A stretch of 41,979 nt of DNA, taken from the NCBI GenBank assembly GCA_012520195.1, contig JAAYOS010000039.1:1-41979 (forward strand), written 5' to 3'. The first letter of the stretch is position 1, and each line of letters opens with the position of its first letter. The translations under genes and the position numbers were made by a program. The notes beneath the pieces are model-generated. The model was not told where the DNA came from and made no database searches. It saw only the letters and a program-made list of their open reading frames with translations. This stretch comes from Clostridiales bacterium. Its GTDB lineage: Bacteria > Bacillota > Clostridia > Oscillospirales > JAAYOS01. Of this stretch, positions 26,447 through 36,374 are shown piece after piece.

Positions 26447-28030
26447 TTACTTTGCGTACTCAATGGCACGTGTCTCGCGAATGACATGCACCTTAATCTG
26501 GCCGGGATATTCAAGCTCGTCCTCAATCTTCTTGGAGAGTTTACGAGCAAGCACAATCATCTCATCGTCCGATATCTCATCAGGCTTAGCCATAATGCGA
26601 ATCTCTCTACCTGCCTGGACTGCATACGAATTTTGAACTCCGGGATAGGTGTTTGCTATCTCTTCAAGCTTTTCAAGACGCTTGATATAAGTTTCAATGT
26701 TTTCCCTTCTGGCACCGGGTCTTGCTGCAGAAACTGCATCAGCTGCCTGTACCAGACAAGCAACAATGGATTGTGGTTCTACATCTCCATGATGGGCATG
26801 AATAGCATGAATAACTGCCTGGTTTTCTTTATACTTTTTGGCAAGTTCTATTCCAATCTGGACGTGTGAGCCCTCCATCTCATGGTCTACCGCTTTACCG
26901 AGGTCATGGAGCAACCCTGCACGTTTGGCAAGTGTTATATCCGCACCTATCTCAGCAGCAAGCAGACCGGCAATATGACTTACCTCAATTGAGTGCTGGA
27001 GACCATTCTGTCCGTAGCTTGTGCGGAAATGCAGACGACCAAGAAGTTTTATTACTTCGGGATGCAGATTATGGATATTGGTTTCAAACGCAGCGCGTTC
27101 TCCCTCTCTCTTAATTGTCTGCTCCACTTCTTTTGTCGCTTTACCCACCATTTCCTCGATCCGGGCTGGGTGGATACGCCCGTCAACGATAAGCTTTTCA
27201 AGAGCGATACGCGCAACTTCCCTACGAACAGGATCAAAGGCGGAAAGCGTGATCGCTTCAGGGGTATCATCAATGATGAGATCTACTCCAGTCAAAGTCT
27301 CGAATGTGCGAATGTTTCGTCCTTCTCGCCCAATTATTCTACCCTTCATATCGTCAGAAGGTATGGGTACGACCGAAACAGCGGTCTCGGTAACATGGTC
27401 CGCTGCACATTTTTGAATTGCAAGAGATATGATATTCCTTGCCATATCTTCCGCTTCATCCTTAAACTTTGCCTCAAGCTCTCTGAGCTTTCCTGCCTGC
27501 TCGTGGACTACTTCGGTCTCGAGTTGGCTGAGGAGATAGTTCTTAGCCTCGTCGGTCGTGAGCCGTGAAATGTTTTCGAGTAGCTCTATTTGCTTACTCT
27601 TTAGCTCCTCAAGTTCCTTCTCAATCTCATCATTTTTCTGAATCTTTGTGTTTAGTATATCCTCTTTCTTTTCAAGCTGATCGGTCTTCCTGTCCAGATT
27701 CTCTTCCTTCTGAGCAAGACGGCGCTCCTGTTTCTGTAGATCTTGCCTTCTTGATTTTTCCTCTCGCTCATACTCAAGCCTTGCTTTGTGAATCTCTTCT
27801 TTGACTTCAAGGAGCGATTCCCGCTTCTTGTTTTCAGCATTCTTTATGGATTCATTTATTATCCTCTTAGCTTCTTCCTCAGCACTTCCAATTTCCTTCT
27901 CTGCCACATTCCGGCGGAATGCAATTCCCGCAATAAAGCATAAAATACCTGTGATAATTGCAGCGGCGACAGGAATAATTATATCTAGCGCACTGATGGC
28001 GGCGGCAAGGACTAGGTTGTTATTAATCAT
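26447..28030 (-). CDS. rny: Ribonuclease Y
   Basis: 527 aa membrane-anchored endoribonuclease that starts mRNA decay in Bacillota. An N-terminal membrane segment (about 13-35) is followed by a long charged coiled coil (about 45-200). The KH domain has [15 protein letters not shown]. The HD domain has metal ligands in LQHSIEVSH and LLHDLGKA. The length is normal. ATG 28030 has AGGA 5 nt upstream. It has its own near-consensus promoter and a leader of about 140 nt. Confidence 0.96.
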   Translation of the reverse strand: MINNNLVLAAAISALDIIIPVAAAIITGILCFIAGIAFRRNVAEKEIGSAEEEAKRIINESIKNAENKKRESLLEVKEEIHKARLEYEREEKSRRQDLQKQERRLAQKEENLDRKTDQLEKKEDILNTKIQKNDEIEKELEELKSKQIELLENISRLTTDEAKNYLLSQLETEVVHEQAGKLRELEAKFKDEAEDMARNIISLAIQKCAADHVTETAVSVVPIPSDDMKGRIIGREGRNIRTFETLTGVDLIIDDTPEAITLSAFDPVRREVARIALEKLIVDGRIHPARIEEMVGKATKEVEQTIKREGERAAFETNIHNLHPEVIKLLGRLHFRTSYGQNGLQHSIEVSHIAGLLAAEIGADITLAKRAGLLHDLGKAVDHEMEGSHVQIGIELAKKYKENQAVIHAIHAHHGDVEPQSIVACLVQAADAVSAARPGARRENIETYIKRLEKLEEIANTYPGVQNSYAVQAGREIRIMAKPDEISDDEMIVLARKLSKKIEDELEYPGQIKVHVIRETRAIEYAK

Positions 28031-28178
28031 TGTGTCCTATAGAGCACCTCCGTATTAATATTCATTAACACCGCAAACACAAACTGGAAGGTGTTCCCGC
28101 TAATATTTGCGATAGACAATTATCGTTTAGACGGCGCTCGCGTACGCCGTATAAAAAACAAAAAAATGTCCTTCTTTC

Positions 28179-28207
28179 ATTCTAATTGTAACCGACTGTA
28201 CTGTCAA
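28179..28207 (-). promoter_or_regulatory. Promoter of rny
   Basis: On the minus strand a perfect TTGACA (28207-28202), 17 bp, TAGAAT (28184-28179). The leader of about 140 nt contains a small stem ACGGCG / CGCCGT near 28130-28150. Confidence 0.7.
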
Positions 28208-28326
28208 GCAATTTGCAGGCTTATACACTTATAATTTCATTAAATGAAAAAAATACCGAACAATATAGCCGTATATTTCCTTGGTAGTCATACCAAACTA
28301 TTTATACCCAGAACAGGAGGTAGACT

Positions 28327-29034
28327 ATGCTGGACAGTAGAATAAAGCATTTTTTTAATGATAGAAAAGTAAGGTTGACTTTGGCTCTTGTCTTAATCCT
28401 GGCAGTAAATATTGCAGTGATTATCTTTGCTCAAAACGCTTCAGCAGCTATCTACAGACAGGGCTCACGGGGAGAGGCGGTCCGCGACATTCAAAAGGTT
28501 TTACAGAGGACTGGTCACTACAAAGGCTCGATTGACGGTATCTACGGATCGCAGACAACTGCTGCTGTGAAGGCATTCCAGCGAAGTGTGGGTATATCTG
28601 TTGACGGTATATGTGGCCCTGTTACACTCAAATATTTGGGCCTGCAGCACCACTCTGGAGGTGGTGGCTCTAGTGCATCATATAATAATAACTATTACCT
28701 TTTGGCACGCATCATATCTGCAGAGGCAAGAGGAGAACCGTACAAAGGTCAGGTAGCTGTGGGTGCTGTAATCATGAACCGTATTAGACACCCTTCCTTC
28801 CCTAACACATTGTCGGGTGTAATATATCAACCTGGCGCTTTCACTGCTATTGTCGATGGCCAATTTAATGAACCTGTCGCAGAGTCTGCATACAGAGCTG
28901 CTACTGATGCCTTAAACGGCTGGGATCCCACAGGCGGTTGTATCTATTACTTTAATCCTTCAACAGCAACTAGCAAGTGGATTTGGTCCAGACCTCAGGT
29001 AATGAGATTAGGAAAGCATATTTTCTGCAAATAG
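28327..29034 (+). CDS. sleB: Spore cortex-lytic enzyme SleB-like cell wall hydrolase
   Basis: 235 aa. A signal or anchor segment (about 17-41) is followed by a peptidoglycan-binding domain (43-105; SRGEAVRDIQKVLQ, DGIYGSQTTAAVKAFQ), a Gly/Ser/Asn linker (109-122), and the SleB hydrolase domain (123-235). The probable catalytic Glu133 is in ISAEARGE. SleB cleaves muramic-lactam cortex peptidoglycan at germination. AGGAGG precedes ATG 28327. Upstream CATACCA (28289-28295) resembles a sigma-G -10 (CATACTA) but no good -35 was found. Its usual partner gene ypeB is not next to it. The same fold occurs in non-spore CwlJ/SleB hydrolases. Confidence 0.88.
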   Translation: MLDSRIKHFFNDRKVRLTLALVLILAVNIAVIIFAQNASAAIYRQGSRGEAVRDIQKVLQRTGHYKGSIDGIYGSQTTAAVKAFQRSVGISVDGICGPVTLKYLGLQHHSGGGGSSASYNNNYYLLARIISAEARGEPYKGQVAVGAVIMNRIRHPSFPNTLSGVIYQPGAFTAIVDGQFNEPVAESAYRAATDALNGWDPTGGCIYYFNPSTATSKWIWSRPQVMRLGKHIFCK

Positions 29035-29047
29035 ATAAATTTCATAT

Positions 29048-29081
29048 CCGTCCTTGCCATTCGCAATGGGCGGTTTTTTTT
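29048..29081 (+). terminator. Terminator of sleB
   Basis: CCATT-cgc-AATGG core with outer CCG/CGG pairing across mismatches, followed by eight T (29074-29081). Confidence 0.7.
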
Positions 29082-29186
29082 GCTCTCACACATCTTTACC
29101 ATTACGGAATAATATACATCAACTATACACAATGGTCCGAATAATTAACCAATATCTCTAAAGATTCCAAATTATTATTCTTGTAC

Positions 29187-29215
29187 TTGCATAATTATAC
29201 ATAGTGTGCTATATT
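29187..29215 (+). promoter_or_regulatory. argGH promoter overlapped by an ARG box (ArgR operator)
   Basis: TTGCAT (29187-29192), 17 bp, TATATT (29210-29215). TTGCATAATTATACATA (29187-29203) covers the -35 and fits the palindromic ARG-box pattern TGNATWWWWATNCA. A weaker AT-rich box (AAATTATTATTCTTG, about 29169-29183) lies just upstream. Arginine-dependent repression by ArgR is inferred; no argR lies in the window. Confidence 0.7.
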
Positions 29216-29303
29216 CTAAACTATCGATTCTGGTTTTCGGCAGACCGCGTGCCGGTAATACAGCGGTGGGACTCATTAATACTATACGTCCCTGGAGGTT
29301 ACT

Positions 29304-30530
29304 ATGGAAAAAATTAAGAAAGCAGTGCTTGCATATTCGGGCGGGTTGGACACATCCATCATTATTCCTTGGCTTAAGGAGAATTACGGCTGTGAGGTGA
29401 TAGCTGTTTCCGGAGATGTCGGCCAGGGAACAGAACTTGACGGTCTCGAGGAGAAGGCTCTAAAGACTGGTGCGTCCAAGCTATATATTGAGGACCTCAG
29501 AGAAGAGTTTGTCTACGATTACATTTTCCCGACACTTAAGGCGGGAGCAAAGTATGAAGGTGAATACCTTTTGGGGACTTCGTTTGCTAGACCGATCATC
29601 GCAAAGCGTATAGTTGAGATAGCAAAGCAAGAGGGCGCAGAAGCAATTGTTCACGGTTGCACAGGCAAAGGTAATGATCAGGTACGTTTTGAGCTAACAA
29701 TCAAGGCATTTGCCCCGGAAATGAAAGTGATTGCGCCTTGGCGTGAATGGGATATCAAGAGTCGCGATGATGCAATGGACTACGCTGAAGAACATAATAT
29801 CCCTCTCAAAATAACGAGGGAGACGAACTATTCAAAGGATAAGAACTTATGGCACTTGAGTCACGAGGGCCTTGATCTGGAATCTCCGGAAAATGAGCCG
29901 ATGTACGGAAAAATACTTGAAATGGGCGTCTCTCCAGAGCTTGCACCTGATAAAGCGACATATGTGACAATAGAGTTCGATAAGGGTATACCGGTGGCGG
30001 TAGACGGAGAGCATACCGATGGGGTAACACTTATTGAGAAGCTCAATAAGCTTGGCGGCGAGAATGGCATTGGGATTGCTGACATTGTTGAGAACCGCCT
30101 TGTTGGAATGAAAAGCCGTGGTGTGTATGAAACACCGGGAGGAACCATACTCTACAAAGCACACGAACTTCTGGAATCTCTTACCCTTGATAAGGAAACA
30201 ATGCATCTTAAAAAGCTACTCTCTTATAAATTCGCAGACCTAGTCTACAATGGGCAGTGGTTTACACCCGTACGAGAAGCACTATCAGCTTTTGTTGACA
30301 ACACGCAGAAGTATGTATCAGGCAAAGTTAAGCTGAAGCTCTACAAAGGTAACATCATTCCTGCAGGCATGTGGTCCCCCTACTCTCTCTATTCTGAGGA
30401 GGTTGCATCCTTCGGAGAGAGTGACTACAACCAGAGAGATGCCGAAGGTTTCATCAATCTTTTTGGCTTACCTGTCAAAATGAACGCACTTCTCAGAGGA
30501 GAAATAACTGAAATGAGTGATTACAAATGA
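29304..30530 (+). CDS. argG: Argininosuccinate synthase
   Basis: 408 aa. It joins citrulline and aspartate with ATP to form argininosuccinate in arginine synthesis. The PP-loop SGGLDTS is at 12-18, and the later motifs [15 protein letters not shown] and APWREWD are present. GGAGG lies before ATG 29304. The stop overlaps the argH start by 4 bp (ATGA), so the two are coupled. The rest of the arginine pathway is not in the window. Confidence 0.97.
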   Translation: MEKIKKAVLAYSGGLDTSIIIPWLKENYGCEVIAVSGDVGQGTELDGLEEKALKTGASKLYIEDLREEFVYDYIFPTLKAGAKYEGEYLLGTSFARPIIAKRIVEIAKQEGAEAIVHGCTGKGNDQVRFELTIKAFAPEMKVIAPWREWDIKSRDDAMDYAEEHNIPLKITRETNYSKDKNLWHLSHEGLDLESPENEPMYGKILEMGVSPELAPDKATYVTIEFDKGIPVAVDGEHTDGVTLIEKLNKLGGENGIGIADIVENRLVGMKSRGVYETPGGTILYKAHELLESLTLDKETMHLKKLLSYKFADLVYNGQWFTPVREALSAFVDNTQKYVSGKVKLKLYKGNIIPAGMWSPYSLYSEEVASFGESDYNQRDAEGFINLFGLPVKMNALLRGEITEMSDYK

Positions 30531-31909
30531 AGCTCTGGAGTGGCAGTTTCTCTGTAGAGACCAACAAACAAGCAAATGACTTTCAGTCATCCATTCATTT
30601 TGACTCTCGGATGTACCGTGAAGATATTGAGGGGTCAAAAGCACACGCAGCGATGCTTGCATCAGCGGACATCATCTCCAACTCAGCAGCTGACGAGATA
30701 ATATCGGAGCTGGACAGAATTTTGGCCGATATTGAGAGCGGTAAAGTTACTTTCACCTCAGATAATGAGGATATCCATATGAATATCGAGAGCCTACTTA
30801 CCGAAAGGATTGGGCAGAATGGCAAGAGGCTACATACTGCTAGAAGCCGAAATGATCAGGTAGCTGTGGACCTGAGAATGTATATCAAGCGTGAAATCTC
30901 AGAAATATGTGGTGGTTTGAAGAGCCTAATAGAAGCTATAACAGATACTGCTTCCAATCATCTAGAAACCATCATGCCAGGATACACACATCTGCAGAGA
31001 GCTCAGCCGATAACCTTCGCGCACCATATCATGGCTTATGCAGAGATGTTCTTTCGTGACTACGAGCGCCTTGCTGATTGCTATACCCGCACCGACGTAT
31101 CACCACTAGGTAGCTGCGCTTTGGCTACAACTACATACCAAATAGATAGAAATATGACCGCCTCCTCTCTGGGTTTTTCAACAATCTCCCGAAACAGTCT
31201 TGACGCTGTGTCCGACAGGGATTTTGTTATTGAACTCGCATCCGCGCTGTCAATCATTATGATGCACCTGAGCCGTATATGCGAGGAAATAATTCTTTGG
31301 AGTAGCCACGAGTTCAGTTTCATATCCTTGGATGAATCATTTTCTACCGGCTCCTCAATAATGCCCCAGAAAAAGAACCCCGATGTTGCTGAGCTGATCC
31401 GGGGAAAGGCGGGTAGAGTCTATGGCAATCTTATGGGAATCCTGACAGTGATGAAGTCTCTGCCCCTTGCTTATAATAAAGATATGCAGGAGGATAAGGA
31501 GTGCATCTTCGATTCAATTGACACTGTAAAGCAGTGCCTTAGCGTGTTTGTCCCAATGTTCTTAGGCATTGTTGTTAACAAGAGTAAGATGTACAACGCA
31601 GCAGCGGAGGGGTTTCTTAATGCTACAGATTGTGCTGACTACCTAACACGTAAAGGCGCCCCCTTCCGCGACGCCTATACTGTAACGGGCTCAATCATAA
31701 AGTATTGCACTGAAAAGGGTCTAAAAATCGAAGATCTTGACATATCTGAGCTAAAATCATTTTCGCCGCTATTTGATGAAGACATATACGCATCTCTAGA
31801 TTTGCTAGACTGTGTAAAGCAAAGAAATGCACCCGGTGGACCTGCCCCTGAATGCGTTTTGAGTCATATTGAATGGATGAAGAAGCAACTTGACCAGATA
31901 GAAAACTGA
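30527..31909 (+). CDS. argH: Argininosuccinate lyase
   Basis: 460 aa member of the fumarase/aspartase superfamily. It splits argininosuccinate into arginine and fumarate. The superfamily signature [12 protein letters not shown] starts at about residue 275. The catalytic region [12 protein letters not shown] and the substrate-contact [13 protein letters not shown] are intact. Translation is coupled to argG. No strong terminator was seen in the 170 nt that follow. Confidence 0.97.
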   Translation: MKLWSGSFSVETNKQANDFQSSIHFDSRMYREDIEGSKAHAAMLASADIISNSAADEIISELDRILADIESGKVTFTSDNEDIHMNIESLLTERIGQNGKRLHTARSRNDQVAVDLRMYIKREISEICGGLKSLIEAITDTASNHLETIMPGYTHLQRAQPITFAHHIMAYAEMFFRDYERLADCYTRTDVSPLGSCALATTTYQIDRNMTASSLGFSTISRNSLDAVSDRDFVIELASALSIIMMHLSRICEEIILWSSHEFSFISLDESFSTGSSIMPQKKNPDVAELIRGKAGRVYGNLMGILTVMKSLPLAYNKDMQEDKECIFDSIDTVKQCLSVFVPMFLGIVVNKSKMYNAAAEGFLNATDCADYLTRKGAPFRDAYTVTGSIIKYCTEKGLKIEDLDISELKSFSPLFDEDIYASLDLLDCVKQRNAPGGPAPECVLSHIEWMKKQLDQIEN

Positions 31910-32012
31910 TAACATTGTGGAGGCCAGAACATCTAATTGTAGCCTCTAATGGCAACCTCAAGCACCGATATGTCCAAATAATGTCATAACGTTGTTTCCT
32001 CAGTACTTTAAA

Positions 32013-32041
32013 TTGATTTTACAACTGACCTATAGTATAAT
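32013..32041 (+). promoter_or_regulatory. Promoter of the unrecognised lipoprotein gene
   Basis: TTGATT (32013-32018), 17 bp, perfect TATAAT (32036-32041). The leader is about 32 nt. Confidence 0.65.
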
Positions 32042-32079
32042 ATTGTGTTGTAGTACGTATAACATGGAGGTACTCTGAG

Positions 32080-33525
32080 ATGAAACGACTTATTTCCCCG
32101 GTAATTATTTTCATGCTTCTTATTTCCATCTTAGCCGGGTGCGGCTCCAAGGTTTCTGCTGTTAAGATTGACCTTGACAAGAGCAATTATACTGTTTTCG
32201 AGGATAAAACCCCTAATATCACCCCCATCACACCGGAATCTGACATGTTTGAGTCATACCGCAAAGCAGTTGATAAGGCAATTGAGGCCGTTCCTGCCCG
32301 CTGCTATACATTCGATTTTTCTTCCGCGGGATTTCTCACAGAAGATGAATTACGTAACTATTTGATTCCTGTACTTCGTGAGCAATATGGAGAGGATCGG
32401 ATAGTTGAGAAATCCGAACTGGAAGCTGTCGGCGCTTGGACAAAGCCTACCGAAAACGGTTTTGAGACCGATATAAAGGAGATTTGGATCAGTTCCTACG
32501 AAAATGTAGACGGGGATATTGAGTTTGTTATAGACATACTACGAAACAATTTCACATTGAGAAGCCTGAGTTATATAGAAGACGGGAGCGAGCTGGTCGA
32601 AAAAGTCAACACTGTTGCGCCAAACTATGACGGCAAAGAGCCTGCTGATTTGAACCCACTCATTCCTGAAGTAACCGATAAGGCAGAGACTCTCTATTTT
32701 GGAGGCAGACTGCATAAAACCGGTATATTTGAGGTTCCAGTCCTTGATCATATCGACTTCCTTTTCAAGATAGAGGGAAAACCTGTGGAAGGCTCCGGAC
32801 TTCCCGGTGGATTTGCAGGCGGGTTTGAAGGTGTAGTAACAATAGATGGACAATCCTTCCCCCTTACCCTCGACAGTGGAGGCCTCGTAATACCGGTTGG
32901 ACTTGTCTCTGACCCCTCCATGTATTACATTGCATTTTCTAACGTAGGAATTAGCAATCCGCAGGATAAAAATATCTATAGAAATGTATTTTTCATTAAG
33001 AAGGACCTTAGCGGTATTGTTGGACTCTACTCTCTAAATAAACATGTTACTTACTGTGATTTCTTTGAAGTTACCCGAATCTCTTCAGATACATTCACTA
33101 ATAGAGCCAACGCAAACAACGAGAAGCTAACTGCTCTGTACTCTGATGTAATAAAAACAACTTATGGCAACCGCAAAGAGTACAACAACACACTTGCTGT
33201 TCTGTACAACATGTTCATTGGTGTTGAGCAAAACTATCTTGTCAAGAACCTTACAAGTGGTATCTCAACAGTCTCTAAAGATATTAGAGACTATGCTGAT
33301 GCAATCAAAGACGATACTGTGTCAAGGTTGGGAGAAAACGGATACTACTTCTTCCCCGATGGACGTAGTATGGTCGTTCGCCTCTATACTTATGACGGAG
33401 CCTATGCGGTTGCAGCAATAGACTTCTCGTCAAAACAGGACGACGGTTACGGAGCTCTATACGAAGCGACCTATGCCAATGGCAAGTGGACTTTGAACAC
33501 CCTACTCAACTCTCGTATCCGATAA
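32080..33525 (+). CDS. Lipoprotein of unrecognised family
   Basis: 481 aa. The signal peptide and lipobox (ILAGC, lipidated Cys21) are clear. The mature part shows no domain I recognise. Visible features are an acidic N-terminal half with several IEFVIDILRNN-type strands, a Gly-rich stretch GSGLPGGFAGGFEG in the middle, and a C-terminal part rich in Tyr/Asp. GGAGGT lies 8 nt before ATG 32080. It is monocistronic, with its own promoter and a strong terminator, so the neighbours do not suggest a role. Confidence 0.8.
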   Translation: MKRLISPVIIFMLLISILAGCGSKVSAVKIDLDKSNYTVFEDKTPNITPITPESDMFESYRKAVDKAIEAVPARCYTFDFSSAGFLTEDELRNYLIPVLREQYGEDRIVEKSELEAVGAWTKPTENGFETDIKEIWISSYENVDGDIEFVIDILRNNFTLRSLSYIEDGSELVEKVNTVAPNYDGKEPADLNPLIPEVTDKAETLYFGGRLHKTGIFEVPVLDHIDFLFKIEGKPVEGSGLPGGFAGGFEGVVTIDGQSFPLTLDSGGLVIPVGLVSDPSMYYIAFSNVGISNPQDKNIYRNVFFIKKDLSGIVGLYSLNKHVTYCDFFEVTRISSDTFTNRANANNEKLTALYSDVIKTTYGNRKEYNNTLAVLYNMFIGVEQNYLVKNLTSGISTVSKDIRDYADAIKDDTVSRLGENGYYFFPDGRSMVVRLYTYDGAYAVAAIDFSSKQDDGYGALYEATYANGKWTLNTLLNSRIR

Positions 33526-33538
33526 AAAGCAAATTGAT

Positions 33539-33572
33539 AGCCTGTTGTATGGTTTTCATCATACAACAGGCT
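33539..33572. terminator. Bidirectional terminator between the lipoprotein gene and mnmE
   Basis: A 13-bp perfect stem (AGCCTGTTGTATG / CATACAACAGGCT) with an 8-nt loop, followed by TTTTGTTT on the plus strand. The minus side is followed by ATCAATTTGCTTTTT, so it may also serve mnmE. Confidence 0.8.
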
Positions 33573-33593
33573 TTTTGTTTTATCGAAGTATTA

Positions 33594-34967
33594 CTACTTC
33601 CCTACACAAAAGTTTTCAAATATTCGATCTATTATGTCCATCGGAGTATTTCTGCCAAGTATTTCTCCAATTCGCTCCATTGCCTGCTCAACATCGTAGA
33701 GTATCATATCGGGAGGAAATCCGCCATTGATGCTGTTTATAGCACCCCTTAATATCAACTCAGCGGTTCTGCAAGCACCTTCTTGACGAGCATTTGTTAT
33801 AAATGTTCCGTCGGGCTTGATATCTCCCATAGAATAGAGCTCATTTATCACATGCTCAAGTTGATCTATACCTGATCCAGTCTTCGCCGAAATCTCAACT
33901 ATGCCCTTGAAGTTTCCAGTCCACTGCTGTAGTTCTTCATTGATCGTTGGATCCTGCTCCATATCACTCTTATTTATTATGAGCAGAGCCTTCTTGTCCT
34001 TAGCAAAGTCTAAGACCGTCCGGTCTTCATCGGTTAGTGGCTGAGAGCCATCTATTACTACAATGGCAAGTGCTGCCTGCTTTACGGCGTCTCTCGCTTT
34101 TTCTACACCAATGTCCTCAATAGGGTCTTCAGTCTCCCTTATTCCGGCTGTATCTCGCAACTTTAGAGTTACGGTTCCCACTTTGGCATACGCCTCAACT
34201 ACATCACGTGTGGTCCCCGCTACGGGAGTTACAATAGCTCTCTGCTTTCCGAGCATCGTGTTGAACAGAGACGATTTCCCTACATTAGGTCTACCGATTA
34301 TTACACAGTCGATACCTTCTTTAAGAACCTTACCCGTCTCATAACCTTTGGTTAGCTTCTTAAGTCGAAAAGCAGCATCTTCCATTACGCTATGAGCGGT
34401 TTCTACCGAGAAGGTCTCGATATCCTCCTCGGGATAATCAACAACCGCCTGAAAGTGGGCTAACAGATCGGTCAGCATATCATATATCTCTTCGAGCTTC
34501 TTGCTGAGAGCCCCCTGTAATTGGGCATTAGCATTAACAGCCGCCTCTTCAGTTACTGCTTCTATCAGGTCCCCTACTGCTTCCGCCTGTCCAAGGTCAA
34601 GCCTGTCATTAAGGAAAGCTCTCTTTGTGAATTCACCCGGTTCAGCAGCTCGGGCACCGTAATAATACAGCGCAGAAAGGGCCGCATTAATGACAGCGAG
34701 AGAGCCGTGACAGTGTAGTTCCATTATGTCCTCACCGGTGTAGCTGTTTGGGCCTTTGAACCATACTGCTAGTATGCTGTCTATAGGATCTCCATCTCTG
34801 TTCAGGAGTGTCCCATTTTTCATCATTCGTGGAATCCAACGGCTTTTTCCCTTTGGTATGAATACACGATTTGTTAAATCAAGGGCCTTGTCGCCCGATA
34901 TTCTTATGACCGCGATACCGCTTTTTGCCGGTGCAGTGGAGAGTGCGGCAATTGTATCCGCCATCAT
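33594..34967 (-). CDS. mnmE: tRNA modification GTPase MnmE (TrmE)
   Basis: 457 aa. With MnmG it modifies wobble uridine 34 of certain tRNAs. An N-terminal folate-binding domain precedes a helical domain with an inserted G domain: G1 GRPNVGKSS (225-233), G3 DTAG (272-275), G4 NKSD. The C-terminal Cys motif reads FCVGK (usually CIGK). ATG 34967 and the next codon ATG 34964 are both possible. It starts 14 nt after the serS stop and so shares the serS transcript. It is separated from mnmG, next to which it is often found in Bacillota. Confidence 0.97.
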   Translation of the reverse strand: MMADTIAALSTAPAKSGIAVIRISGDKALDLTNRVFIPKGKSRWIPRMMKNGTLLNRDGDPIDSILAVWFKGPNSYTGEDIMELHCHGSLAVINAALSALYYYGARAAEPGEFTKRAFLNDRLDLGQAEAVGDLIEAVTEEAAVNANAQLQGALSKKLEEIYDMLTDLLAHFQAVVDYPEEDIETFSVETAHSVMEDAAFRLKKLTKGYETGKVLKEGIDCVIIGRPNVGKSSLFNTMLGKQRAIVTPVAGTTRDVVEAYAKVGTVTLKLRDTAGIRETEDPIEDIGVEKARDAVKQAALAIVVIDGSQPLTDEDRTVLDFAKDKKALLIINKSDMEQDPTINEELQQWTGNFKGIVEISAKTGSGIDQLEHVINELYSMGDIKPDGTFITNARQEGACRTAELILRGAINSINGGFPPDMILYDVEQAMERIGEILGRNTPMDIIDRIFENFCVGK

Positions 34968-34981
34968 CTGTTCACGCCTTC

Positions 34982-36274
34982 CTAGGTGGCCTTGCGAATA
35001 ATCTCACAGCCGTTCATATACTTGCGAAGTACTTCAGGAATAACAACCGATCCGTCTTCGAGTTGATTCTGCTCGGCAATAGCCGGCAGCACACGGGATG
35101 TGGCTAGACCGGAAGCATTTAGTGTGTGAACAAACTCGATTTTTCCGTTATCCTGTCTTCTGTAACGCATCTGACCTCTGCGAGCCTGATAATCTCTAGC
35201 ATTTGAAGCTGACGAGACTTCCTTGAATCCACCCATGGAGGGAATATATATCTCAATATCATATGTTCTTGCCATCGATGCACTGCAGTCCTCCGCAGCG
35301 AGTTTTACCGTACGGAAATACAATCCCAGTCCCTCAACAAGCTTTTCAGCTTTTCTAACTAATTCTGCAAAGGCTTCATCCGAACCCTCGGGTGTTGTGT
35401 ACTGGACCATCTCGACCTTATTGAACTGGTGTCCGCGAATCATTCCGCGCTCATCTGCCCTATAGCTACCCGCTTCACGTCTATAACATGGTGTAAAAGC
35501 TATATATTTCTTTGGTAGATCCTTCTCGTCGAGAATTTCATCTCTATGCATGCTTACAAGAGCAGTCTCGGCTGTAGGAAGTAAGAAGCGTTTTCGACCT
35601 GGCTCATCCTCTTGGACCCAAAACACATCGTCCTCAAACTTCGGAAACTGACCAGCCGTGAGTCCCGAATCATAGTTAAGCATGTGAGGGACAAACAAAA
35701 GCTCATAACCGTCAGCGATGTGTGTATCGATAAAATAGTTAATAAGTGCCCATTCTAGTCTTGCACCCAGCCCGCGATAGACCCAGAATCCACTACCTGC
35801 GAGCTTTGCGCCCCTTGGGTAGTCAATAATTCCCAGGTCGGTACAGATGTCTACATGGTTTTTGGCCTCAAAATCAAATTCCGGTTTTGTGCCTGTAGCA
35901 CTTATCTGCTCATTGTTTTCTTTTCCACCAGGCCTCAAATCGGCATCGGGAAGGTTGGGCAGATCAAGCATCAAATCTCTAAGTTCAGACTCGACATCCC
36001 TTAAAAGTTGATCATTTTCCTTTATAGTATCCGAAATGCCCTTCATACGTACCAATAGATCGGATATGTCTTTCTTCTCTTTCTTAAGGATTGGAATCTG
36101 CTTACTGACGTTGTTTTGCTCAGCTTTTAGCGATTCTGTAGCCTGTATCATTGAACGCCTTTTTGCATCCAACTCAAGAATCCTGTTTATTTCGTTTTCT
36201 GCGTCTCTCCCCTTATATTTTAGGAGTCGGACTATCTCTTCAGGGTTGTCCTTTATTCTTTTTATATCAAGCAT
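34982..36274 (-). CDS. serS: Seryl-tRNA synthetase
   Basis: 430 aa class II synthetase. An N-terminal antiparallel coiled-coil arm (about 30-105) that holds the tRNA-Ser long arm is followed by the catalytic core with motif 2 PCYRREAGSYRADERGMIRGHQF and the motif-3 region ALATSRVLPAIAE-like (GLATSRVLPAIAEQNQ). AAAAAGGAG lies before ATG 36274. No T-box leader is visible in the 100 nt upstream. Confidence 0.96.
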   Translation of the reverse strand: MLDIKRIKDNPEEIVRLLKYKGRDAENEINRILELDAKRRSMIQATESLKAEQNNVSKQIPILKKEKKDISDLLVRMKGISDTIKENDQLLRDVESELRDLMLDLPNLPDADLRPGGKENNEQISATGTKPEFDFEAKNHVDICTDLGIIDYPRGAKLAGSGFWVYRGLGARLEWALINYFIDTHIADGYELLFVPHMLNYDSGLTAGQFPKFEDDVFWVQEDEPGRKRFLLPTAETALVSMHRDEILDEKDLPKKYIAFTPCYRREAGSYRADERGMIRGHQFNKVEMVQYTTPEGSDEAFAELVRKAEKLVEGLGLYFRTVKLAAEDCSASMARTYDIEIYIPSMGGFKEVSSASNARDYQARRGQMRYRRQDNGKIEFVHTLNASGLATSRVLPAIAEQNQLEDGSVVIPEVLRKYMNGCEIIRKAT

Positions 36275-36374
36275 TGTTTACAGCTCCTTTTTCGTGTGTA
36301 AATATTAATTAATGCTGTATCTATAATATAACTTGTAGATCACTAGATTCCAGATACATATGGCTTAAATCAAT

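Noticed and set aside
28289-28295. Sigma-G promoter before sleB
   Set aside because: The -10-like CATACCA is close to consensus, but no acceptable -35 was found at the proper spacing, so no promoter feature was called.
36275-36374. T-box leader for serS
   Set aside because: Only 100 nt separate serS from parB and no T-box sequence or antiterminator was seen.
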